Positions 1 to 4,741 of a DNA stretch of 5,287 bases are shown here, in pieces (position 1 is the first letter of the stretch; each line of letters starts with the position of its first letter). The DNA comes from Actinomycetes bacterium (GTDB taxonomy: Bacteria > Actinomycetota > Actinomycetes > Actinomycetales > Beutenbergiaceae). The notes below the pieces were generated by a model that worked only from the letters and a program-made list of their open reading frames with translations, made no database searches and had not been told where the DNA came from. The stretch lies in contig JAJYRV010000161.1 of assembly GCA_021793935.1 (NCBI GenBank), forward strand, positions 1 to 5,287, in the 5' to 3' direction. A program made the position numbers and the translations under genes.

Positions 1-121
1 GAGGCCGAGCGCGCCGCCGCCTTCCCCGACTTCCTCCATCACTACAATCACCACCGCGGCCACACCGCACTCAACGGCGCCTCACCCGCCAGCCGCGTAC
101 CCAACCTGAGTGGGCAGAACA
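1..121 (+). mobile_element. Right end of an IS481-family insertion sequence
   Basis: The transposase tail runs into a likely terminal repeat at about 102-121 that ends in ACA. Read from the outside this is TGTTCTGCCCACTCAGG, in keeping with the TGT...ACA ends of the IS481 family. The next bases are CCTAGG, which fits the NCTAGN target reported for IS481. Base 121 was placed as the end from that target and from the point where the interrupted host frame resumes. The left end is outside the window, so the inverted repeat pair cannot be compared. Confidence 0.7.
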
Positions 122-126
122 CCTAG
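1..126 (+). CDS. IS481-family transposase, C-terminal end (5' part outside window)
   Basis: The frame starting at base 1 reads 41 residues and then TAG at 124-126. It contains the block HHYNHHRGHTAL, followed by a SPASRVPNLSGQ tail. This is the post-catalytic end of the DDE integrase core as found in IS481-family transposases, which cut and join the ends of their own element. The catalytic DDE residues lie upstream and outside the window, so activity cannot be judged. The terminus of the element appears to fall at base 121, inside the penultimate codon region. The last residue is therefore only partly encoded by the element, and the TAG stop lies in flanking target DNA. The family call is confident from the tail motif; the exact group within IS481 is not determined. 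Confidence 0.85.
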   Translation, partial: EAERAAAFPDFLHHYNHHRGHTALNGASPASRVPNLSGQNT

Positions 127-127
127 G
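122..127. repeat. Probable IS481 target-site copy (CCTAGG)
   Basis: The six bases CCTAGG fit the NCTAGN consensus that IS481 duplicates on insertion. They sit exactly between the inferred IS terminus and the resumed DUF2207 reading frame. The other copy of the duplication should flank the left end of the element, outside the window. Confidence 0.55.
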
Positions 128-365
128 CGTCGTCAACCGGTGGGTCGCGCTGTTTCGCCAAATGTCAGACGACGGCACGTGGGCGCTGCCCGTCCACACC
201 AATACGGTCAGCGCTTTCGCGGGCATGAGTGCGGATGCCCTCTCCTCCAGCCTGAAAGCAATGGCGCGAACGACGACGAGCCTGGGCGCCTCCGTCAGTA
301 GCAGCAGCGGTTCCGGGGGATCCGTCGGCGGTGGTGGGGGAGGCGGCGGCGGAGGCCGATGGTAA
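122..365 (+). pseudogene. 3' fragment of a DUF2207-type membrane protein, interrupted by the IS
   Basis: The frame beginning with CTA at 123 reads 80 residues to TAA at 363-365. It opens LGVVNRWVALFRQM and ends in a Ser-rich stretch followed by ten glycines and RW. DUF2207 proteins are predicted membrane proteins of unknown function. They commonly have an LGV-x-x-RW-x-x-F segment after their last membrane helices and a Gly/Ser-rich tail ending in GGGW or a close variant, and this fragment fits that pattern. There is no credible start codon or ribosome site before it; the first ATG, at 162, lies inside the conserved part. I therefore read it as the downstream half of a gene split at CCTAGG by the IS481 element. 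The 5' half should lie beyond the left end of the element. The assignment rests on tail pattern only. Confidence 0.62.
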
Positions 366-413
366 GAACTTCGCGCATAGGGAAATAACTTCGCCCTCAC
401 GGGTGTTCACTCA

Positions 414-419
414 TATACT
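414..419 (+). promoter_or_regulatory. Possible -10 element for ssrA (TATACT)
   Basis: TATACT is a good -10 hexamer about 50 bases before the mature tmRNA 5' end. Transcription would start near 426, leaving a leader of roughly 45 nt for RNase P to remove. No convincing -35 box is seen; the best candidate is TTCGCC at 390-395 with an 18-base spacer. The gap 366-469 shows nothing else of note except two copies of AACTTCGC, at 366-373 and 387-394. Confidence 0.35.
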
Positions 420-469
420 GGGAATCGCTACGAGCGGTGCCAGCCGCCACTTGTGGTGATAACTCAATA

Positions 470-839
470 GGGGGTGATCGGTTTCGACGGCAGTCGTCGA
501 TCCAGGAGAAGCGGGCCGAGGATGCAAAGTCATCTCGTTAACGATTCTTTGCAAACAATTAGGTGCCAAATCTAACCGCACCGACTTCGCCCTCGCTGCC
601 TAAGTAGCGCGAGCCCGAAGTCCGTTAGCCCGAGCTAGCTCTCGACTCGGTGTCTAGCGTCATCTAGAGAGCCACTGCTCACATCCTTCGTTGCCGGGGG
701 TGTGGGGACTCTCAGGCAACTGAGTTCGTCAGCGCCTAGTCTGCGAGAGCGCTGGAACTGAGAAAACGTTCAGCAGTCTGCGCCCGGAGAAGCCCTGGAC
801 TACCACTGTCGGACGCGGGTTCAATTCCCGCCACCTCCA
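470..839 (+). ncRNA. ssrA: Transfer-messenger RNA (tmRNA)
   Basis: This RNA rescues ribosomes stalled on broken mRNAs. It acts with SmpB, adds alanine, and then encodes a degradation tag. The 5' end carries the conserved GGGTGATCGGTTTCGACGG block. The 3' end has a T arm with stem GCGGG/CCCGC (815-819 and 827-831) around the loop TTCAATT. The acceptor stem pairs GGGGGTG (470-476) with CACCTCC (832-838), including one G-U pair, with discriminator A839; this fixes both ends. The bases after A839 are CTG, not CCA, so the CCA end must be added enzymatically. The tag frame lies at 565-603. The intervening GC-rich stretch fits the pseudoknot region, whose folds I did not resolve in full. A strong terminator follows at 850. 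Confidence 0.96.
565..603 (+). other. tmRNA tag-peptide reading frame (AKSNRTDFALAA)
   Basis: Starting from resume codon GCC at 565, the frame reads AKSNRTDFALAA and then TAA at 601-603. The bases just before it, TTAGGT, resemble the conserved resume-site context (TTAGTC in E. coli). The ALAA end is the signal recognised by ClpXP-type proteases. Actinobacterial tags of the form AK-x-x-RT-x-FALAA are familiar, which supports the taxonomic reading. Confidence 0.9.
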
Positions 840-849
840 CTGAAGAAGA

Positions 850-889
850 TGACCTCGGAACGCCGAATTGTTCCGAGGTCACCTTATTT
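850..889 (+). terminator. Intrinsic terminator after ssrA
   Basis: A perfect 12-base-pair stem, TGACCTCGGAAC (850-861) with GTTCCGAGGTCA (870-881), encloses the 8-base loop GCCGAATT. It is followed by the modest T-rich run CCTTATTT. It begins 11 bases after the tmRNA acceptor end. Position, stem length and tail all fit a Rho-independent terminator. Confidence 0.8.
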
Positions 890-1090
890 GTCGAGAACAA
901 TCCACTCGCAGGAAGCCGACCACTTGCGCCTAACGAGCAGGACCTGAATCCGGGCGCTGAGGGTTCGGATTTGTCCACCTCAAACCTGCGGGTAGATCCG
1001 CCCTGCCCCTGCAGGTTTCTCTACTAGCGTCGCGTTGACCTCGTCTTCTCGCGAGGAAAGACTCCAGCAGTTGCAGTTGTCACCGGGACC
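890..1090. other. Gene-free spacer between ssrA terminator and DUF4143 remnant
   Basis: I see no open frame with family features, no tRNA and no transposon end here. The one structured element is the inverted repeat at 982-1018. The stretch lies on the 3' side of ssrA, a common integration site for mobile elements. However, I found no second copy of the tmRNA 3' end and no integrase within the window. Confidence 0.5.
982..1018. repeat. Inverted repeat, possible bidirectional terminator
   Basis: AAACCTGC (982-989) pairs with GCAGGTTT (1011-1018), and three further inner pairs (990-992 with 1008-1010, one of them G-T) are possible. Because the arms carry A and T at their outer ends, either strand would give a hairpin followed by a short T run. 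It lies between the convergent ssrA gene and the minus-strand DUF4143 remnant, where a shared terminator would be expected. The T tracts are short, so this remains tentative. Confidence 0.4.
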
Positions 1091-1516
1091 TTATGTGCCC
1101 AGTGTGGAGAGCAGCACCACGACTACCCCGTAGTTTCAAGTATGGGAAACGCCGGTACGGATGATCACAACTAGTAGCGCGATTGGGGGCCTTGCCATCT
1201 TGGCGGGCTCGTTGGAGATTTGATGGTGTCTCACAAATCGAGCCTGTACCGAGTTTGATTTCAAGAGCCACCCAAGAACCGTCGAGGTCTTCGACGACGG
1301 CGTCCAGTTCGTCTCTGCCCCTAGTGTCACGGTAGCGAAAAGCGCCTCTGGCGTCGCAATTTTGGTGACCGGTAGCATCAGTTCGGTGGGGAAATCGCGG
1401 TACAGTTTGGGGGTGGACGACGAGCGCCGCAATCACTCCGAGGAATGCGGCGAGGCAGCGGAACGTCGGGCGCGATCCCACTACCGCTTCGGCGTGATCG
1501 CAGCCTCATCTGGGAG
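1091..1516 (-). pseudogene. Decayed C-terminal remnant of a DUF4143 ATP-binding protein
   Basis: Intact relatives are AAA-type ATPases whose C-terminal DUF4143 domain is nuclease-like. Their tails read roughly FHYRDS-x-x-EVDAI...GEPAALVVITGTG...PDGVVVVPIGTLGP. On the minus strand that pattern appears in pieces. RPTFRCLAAFLGVIAAL (about 1472-1422) is followed in another frame by STPKLYRDFPTEL (about 1420-1379). Back in the first frame comes FRYRDTRGRDELDAVVEDL and then SWVALEIKLGTG (about 1340-1242). In the other frame again are ALLVVIIRTGVSHT (1180-1139), an in-frame TGA (1136-1138), NYGVVVVLLSTLGT and the final TAA (1091-1093). The TGA probably replaced a CGA arginine codon. At least three frame changes and some lost codons make a functional product very unlikely. 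The N-terminal ATPase part is absent: the intact LysR gene ends only about 20 bases away, at 1537. The upstream limit is approximate. Confidence 0.72.
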
Positions 1517-1536
1517 GACGACGGCGGGTGACGGCG

Positions 1537-2439
1537 CTAGCGCGAGTCGCGTGTTTGAGTGGCGAACCCTTCGCGCAGCTGCGCGAGCGCGGCATCGAAA
1601 CGCTTCTGCCGCGGCGTGTTCCACACGGCTAAGAGTCGCCGCTGCAAATCGATACCCGCAACGGTAACGGCAACGAGTTTGCCCGCACGCAAGTCCTCCG
1701 CCACGGCAAGCTGGCTAATCACGGTCGGCGCGACCCCACTGAGCGCGGCGGTTCGCACGGCGGCGTTCGAATGCACTTCGAGGGCTGGGGGAGTGAGGGA
1801 GAGCGGGCGAAGCGCCCGAACGAGCACCTCTCGCGTGCCCGAGCCCTCTTCCCGGGAGACAAGGGGAGTGCGGGCGAGCTCCGCTGCTTCGACGGCCCGG
1901 ACCTTCGCCCACGGGTGGCTCGGCGCAACAACGGTCACGAGGTGGTCGAGGGCAATGGGAGTCACGCCGAATTCAGCCGGCTTATGAGCTCCTTCGATGA
2001 AACCCAAGTCGATGCGTCCTCGGCGGAGCGCGCGAAGGACTTGATGGGAGTTTCCCACTTCAAAGCTCATCCGGATCCCCGGCTCAGTTGCGCTGAGCGC
2101 CGCGAGGAACTCGGGCATGAGGTATTCGGAAATTGTTTGGGAGGCCATGATCCGGGCAGCTCCGGATCCGGCAACGCGTTGGGTCTCTTCAACAAGCGCG
2201 TCGATCTCTTCGAGCACGCGAGCCGCCCGGTTGATCGCAACCGTCCCAGCCGGTGTGGGCTCGGATCCTCGTGCGCCGCGAACGAACAATTTCACGCCGA
2301 GCCGGCGCTCGAGCAGGGAGAGGCGGCGCGAGGCGTTCGGCTGAGCCACGCCCAAAATATCGGCTGCGGCCGTGAGGCTCCCCGTTTCGCCTACGAGTAC
2401 GAGGAGCTCTAGCCAGGAAGTCTCTAACCGCTCAGCCAT
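1537..2439 (-). CDS. LysR-type transcriptional regulator, likely regulator of the divergent exporter gene
   Basis: This 300-residue protein has the usual LysR length and layout. A winged helix-turn-helix spans about residues 8-65, with the recognition part GSLTAAADILGVAQPNASRRLSLLE at 20-44 followed by LGVKLFVRG. A linker helix covers about 67-90. A periplasmic-binding-like effector domain runs from about 93 to 290 and includes RRGRIDLGFIEG and a TPLVSREEGSGTREVL segment. The latter is typical of the CysB/CbbR/YeiE side of the family, which often senses small anions or sulfur and carbon metabolites; the actual ligand is unknown. The ATG at 2439 is preferred because an upstream in-frame ATG is cut off by TAA. 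No ribosome site stands at the normal distance, but TATCAT lies where a -10 box would give a leaderless mRNA. The palindrome over the start suggests self-repression. The divergent exporter gene is the obvious target. Confidence 0.92.
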   Translation of the reverse strand: MAERLETSWLELLVLVGETGSLTAAADILGVAQPNASRRLSLLERRLGVKLFVRGARGSEPTPAGTVAINRAARVLEEIDALVEETQRVAGSGAARIMASQTISEYLMPEFLAALSATEPGIRMSFEVGNSHQVLRALRRGRIDLGFIEGAHKPAEFGVTPIALDHLVTVVAPSHPWAKVRAVEAAELARTPLVSREEGSGTREVLVRALRPLSLTPPALEVHSNAAVRTAALSGVAPTVISQLAVAEDLRAGKLVAVTVAGIDLQRRLLAVWNTPRQKRFDAALAQLREGFATQTRDSR

Positions 2440-2454
2440 ATCTTAAATGATATG
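2437..2454. promoter_or_regulatory. Palindromic operator candidate in the lysR/exporter gap
   Basis: CATATC-TTAAAT-GATATG has perfect 6-base arms around a 6-base AT-rich centre. Such AT-rich dyads are typical LysR-family recognition sites, although this one gives T-N12-A rather than the canonical T-N11-A. Its left arm is the complement of the regulator's start codon. It also covers the proposed lysR -10 box, so binding would block lysR transcription. It is the only strong dyad in the 71-base gap. Confidence 0.5.
2447..2452 (-). promoter_or_regulatory. Possible -10 box of a leaderless lysR transcript (TATCAT)
   Basis: Read on the minus strand, TATCAT ends seven bases before the ATG at 2439. 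This places the start of transcription at or next to the start codon. Leaderless mRNAs are frequent in Actinomycetes, and the gene lacks a normally spaced Shine-Dalgarno site. No clear -35 box is visible. Confidence 0.35.
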
Positions 2455-2510
2455 CCTCATGTAGGAATCGGGGCTACCTGAGATGTGGTTGCCGATGCCA
2501 GGGTGGAAAG

Positions 2511-3587
2511 GTGAACACAACTCCTGCAACGCCACGAACGCCGACTAGACTCAAGGCGGACCAGCGGCCACCGGGAAAGAACGCAATCTACGGATATATC
2601 CCCGGCATCGCGATCAGCTTTGTTATTGCCGGCCTCGCCATGCTTCTCTCACGAGTAGTTCCACTTGCTTCTCCCGCGCTGACGACTGTCGTGCTGGGAA
2701 TCATCGCAACGAACACTGGACTGATTACCGAGACAGCCCGCCCAGGCCTTGCCATCGCGGCGAAACAAGTGCTTCGGATCGGAATCGTCCTCCTCGGCTT
2801 TCAACTCGCGCTTGGCGACATCCTCGCGCTCGGCCCCGGCGTGCTGGGGATCATCATTGCCGTTGTCGCCGGAGGTGTCAGTGCCGGGCTCATCGTCGGC
2901 AAACTGCTGCGGATTCCGCAAGCAGAGACCATCCTCATCAGCTGCGGGTTTTCCATCTGCGGGGCGGCGGCCGTCGCGGCGGCGAACGGCGCCCTCGACA
3001 CCTTCGGTGACGACGAGGAAAAACGGCAGCGCCTCGAGGCACAAACTGCCGTGGCCGTCGCGCTCGTGGTCGTGTTCGGTACGCTGATGATCGCGCTGGT
3101 CCCCCTCATTGCGGCGGCGCTGGGATTCGGCGACTTTCGGGCCGGGGTGCTGGCCGGCGGCTCGATCCATGAGGTCGCCCAGGTCGTCGCCGCGGGCTCG
3201 ATCATCGGCAGCGGTGCCCTGGCGGTCGCGGTGCTCGTGAAACTGGGCCGGGTGGTGCTGCTCGCGCCGATGATTGCGCTCATCACAGCCGTGCGGCGGG
3301 ACTCGGTCCCAGCGGCGGGGAGTAAGCGCCCGCCGCTGGTTCCCCTGTTCGTCGTCGGATTCCTTGTTGCCATCGCGATTCGAACCTCGGGTATCCTGCC
3401 GATGCCGGTCATCGATACGATTGCTCCGATCCAGGTGATCTTCCTAGCGGCGGCAATGTTCGCTCTCGGTACGGGAGCGAAGCTGTCGATGGTCAAGCAG
3501 GTCGGTGCGAAACCCCTTGTTCTCGCGTCCGCCGTAACGCTAGTCGTGCTCGGAATCTCGCTAGGTGGCGCATACCTCATTTCCTAA
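2511..3587 (+). CDS. YeiH/UPF0324-family membrane transporter (putative sulfate exporter)
   Basis: This 358-residue, very hydrophobic protein has roughly ten membrane segments (about 27-47, 54-70, 85-102, 110-132, 141-160, 178-204, 212-232, 234-260, 276-292, 304-322 and 335-357; limits are by eye). Family hallmarks are LVVPL-like helices, the GFSICGAAAVAAA motif at 146-158, AGGSIHEVAQVVAAG at 215-229 and FALGTGAKLS at 317-326. These match the UPF0324/YeiH group, annotated as putative sulfate exporters; the substrate is inferred from family naming, not shown experimentally here. The first 25 residues are polar, rich in Pro and Thr, and likely cytoplasmic. The start is GTG at 2511, preceded by a weak, closely spaced GGTGGA (2502-2507); no upstream in-frame start fits. 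The divergent LysR gene recalls the yeiE-yeiH arrangement of E. coli, which supports regulation by that protein. No clear terminator follows before the next gene. Confidence 0.9.
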   Translation: MNTTPATPRTPTRLKADQRPPGKNAIYGYIPGIAISFVIAGLAMLLSRVVPLASPALTTVVLGIIATNTGLITETARPGLAIAAKQVLRIGIVLLGFQLALGDILALGPGVLGIIIAVVAGGVSAGLIVGKLLRIPQAETILISCGFSICGAAAVAAANGALDTFGDDEEKRQRLEAQTAVAVALVVVFGTLMIALVPLIAAALGFGDFRAGVLAGGSIHEVAQVVAAGSIIGSGALAVAVLVKLGRVVLLAPMIALITAVRRDSVPAAGSKRPPLVPLFVVGFLVAIAIRTSGILPMPVIDTIAPIQVIFLAAAMFALGTGAKLSMVKQVGAKPLVLASAVTLVVLGISLGGAYLIS

Positions 3588-3624
3588 TCCCCGTGTTTAC
3601 CGATGAACCGCGTCGAGAGTGCCG

Positions 3625-3630
3625 TATTCT
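3625..3630 (+). promoter_or_regulatory. Possible -10 element for the LCP gene (TATTCT)
   Basis: TATTCT lies 36 bases before the ATG in the 79-base gap after the exporter gene and would give a leader of about 30 nt. The overlapping TAATAC at 3630-3635 is an alternative. No good -35 box is found at 16-18 bases; TTTACC at 3596-3601 is too far. The gene may instead be read through from the exporter gene. Confidence 0.25.
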
Positions 3631-3657
3631 AATACCCATTAACGCCTCATCGAACGT

Positions 3658-3661
3658 GGAG
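3658..3661 (+). promoter_or_regulatory. Ribosome binding site of the LCP gene
   Basis: GGAG within CGTGGAGAATTA stands five bases before the ATG at 3667. It is the clearest Shine-Dalgarno site in the window and supports this start. Confidence 0.65.
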
Positions 3662-3666
3662 AATTA

Positions 3667-4662
3667 ATGGCGAACAATCATGCCGCGGCACCCAAGCGGA
3701 GGACGGGAAGGATCGTCTTCATATCCTTGGCAGTGTTGTTGGTCGTCGTTGCTGGTGCCGCGGCACTGTACACGCTCAATCTCGCACGTAGCTTTGATGG
3801 CGGTCGCACGGTCGTCGAGAACGTGTTCCCGGAGGAAAGCGAGCGTCCGGAAGCGCCGGAACCCGATTCTGAAGCGGAGAAAGCGCAGACGATCCTTCTC
3901 CTTGGATCGGACACGCGCGGGGAAATCAGCGACGACATCGACGAGATCACCGGCACCCGCTCCGATGCGATTATGGTCATGCACATTCCCGCGGAGCGGG
4001 ACGCCGTCTACGTGATGTCGCTCATGCGGGATAACTGGGTGCCGATCGAAGGGTATGGGAACAACAAAATCAACGCCGCGCTGGCCTTCGGCGGGGTCCC
4101 GTTGATGGTCGGCACTGTCGAGAACCTCATCGATTCGCGAATCGACCACGTCGCCGTCGTTGACTTCGAAGGATTTGAGGGCCTCACGGACGCCCTTGGG
4201 GGCGTGACCGTGAATAGCGAGCACGCCTTCAGCGCGGGCGGTCACAACTTCTCACAAGGCCCGCAGCAACTCGATGGGGAGCAGGCGCTCGCGTTCGTGA
4301 GGGAACGTAAGTCGTTTTCCGACGGCGACTACCAGCGGGCGCGGAACCAGCAGGCCTATCTCAAGGGTGTCATCAATACGATGCTCAGCCGCGACACGCT
4401 GACCAGCCCTGGCAAGATCTCCGATTCGGTCGAGGCGATCGTACCGTTCCTCACCGTCGATGAGGGGCTGAACTCGAAGTTCGTCGGTTCGCTGGGTTTC
4501 GAGATGCGCGATGTGCGTTCCGGTGATATTCACTTCTTCACTTCGCCGACGTTAGGAACGGGAATGGAAGGTTCGCAATCCGTCGTACGCCCGGATTGGG
4601 ACCGCATCGATGAGCTGCGCGAACACTTCCGAAACGACACCCTTGAGTTGTACGAGCCGTAG
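3667..4662 (+). CDS. LytR-CpsA-Psr (LCP) family glycopolymer transferase
   Basis: LCP enzymes move a polyprenyl-linked glycopolymer (teichoic-acid-like or other wall polysaccharide) onto peptidoglycan or a related acceptor, outside the membrane. The 331-residue protein has a basic N-terminus (KRRTGR, 10-15), one membrane helix at about 16-37, a Glu/Pro-rich linker (about 54-73) and the LCP domain from about 75 to 242. Conserved features are LLLGSDTRG (77-85, D82), TRSDAIM (97-103, R98 and D100), MSLMRDNWV (117-125, R121 and D122), NNKINAAL (132-139), DFEGFEGLTDALGGV (166-180), LDGEQALAFVRERK (202-215, R212 and R214) and DYQRARNQQ (221-229). The catalytic Asp/Arg set is present, so the enzyme should be active. 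The usual RQQ is NQQ here, a variant I believe is seen in other actinobacterial members. After the domain come about 90 residues with no family I can name. manA follows 79 bases downstream on the same strand. Confidence 0.94.
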   Translation: MANNHAAAPKRRTGRIVFISLAVLLVVVAGAAALYTLNLARSFDGGRTVVENVFPEESERPEAPEPDSEAEKAQTILLLGSDTRGEISDDIDEITGTRSDAIMVMHIPAERDAVYVMSLMRDNWVPIEGYGNNKINAALAFGGVPLMVGTVENLIDSRIDHVAVVDFEGFEGLTDALGGVTVNSEHAFSAGGHNFSQGPQQLDGEQALAFVRERKSFSDGDYQRARNQQAYLKGVINTMLSRDTLTSPGKISDSVEAIVPFLTVDEGLNSKFVGSLGFEMRDVRSGDIHFFTSPTLGTGMEGSQSVVRPDWDRIDELREHFRNDTLELYEP

Positions 4663-4728
4663 AGTCGAAATGGCCTTGCCACACCGAGCGGGCCGGGTCA
4701 AGGTCAGGGAACGCAAAACGATGACGAC

Positions 4729-4734
4729 TAGGCT
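4729..4734 (+). promoter_or_regulatory. Possible -10 box of a leaderless manA transcript (TAGGCT)
   Basis: TAGGCT fits the TANNNT form of actinobacterial -10 boxes and ends seven bases before the ATG at 4742, as expected for a leaderless mRNA. AGG within the same element could instead act as a ribosome site at about nine bases on an mRNA from further upstream. No convincing -35 box is seen. Confidence 0.3.
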
Positions 4735-4741
4735 GTGAAGC

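Noticed and set aside
162..365. Independent 67-residue small protein starting at ATG 162
   Set aside because: There is no ribosome site, the same frame stays open and family-like back to the IS junction at 123, and the poly-Gly tail fits the end of a larger membrane protein.
736..978. Minus-strand open frame of 80 codons across the tmRNA 3' end
   Set aside because: It is the antisense of ssrA and its terminator. The VEVAGIEPASDS stretch is a well-known artefact from translating the complement of tRNA-like 3' ends.
815..1090. Integrative-element attachment site at the ssrA 3' end
   Set aside because: ssrA is a frequent integration target and a decayed gene lies nearby, but no repeat of the 3' end and no integrase gene is present in the window.
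1080..1481. Intact 133-residue hypothetical protein on the minus strand
   Set aside because: Only its middle (about 1344-1242) resembles DUF4143; its ends fall out of frame with the conserved segments, which continue in another frame.
1771..2412. 213-codon plus-strand open frame opposite the LysR gene
   Set aside because: It is a GC-rich shadow frame with no family motifs; the minus-strand LysR gene is full length and has clear domains.
2801..3580. 259-codon minus-strand open frame opposite the exporter gene
   Set aside because: Its low-complexity Ala/Ser/Thr/Pro composition is what the complement of a hydrophobic membrane gene gives in high-GC DNA.
4663..4711. Terminator between the LCP gene and manA
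   Set aside because: GGCCTTG and CAAGGTC could form about seven pairs, but the loop is long and no T run follows.
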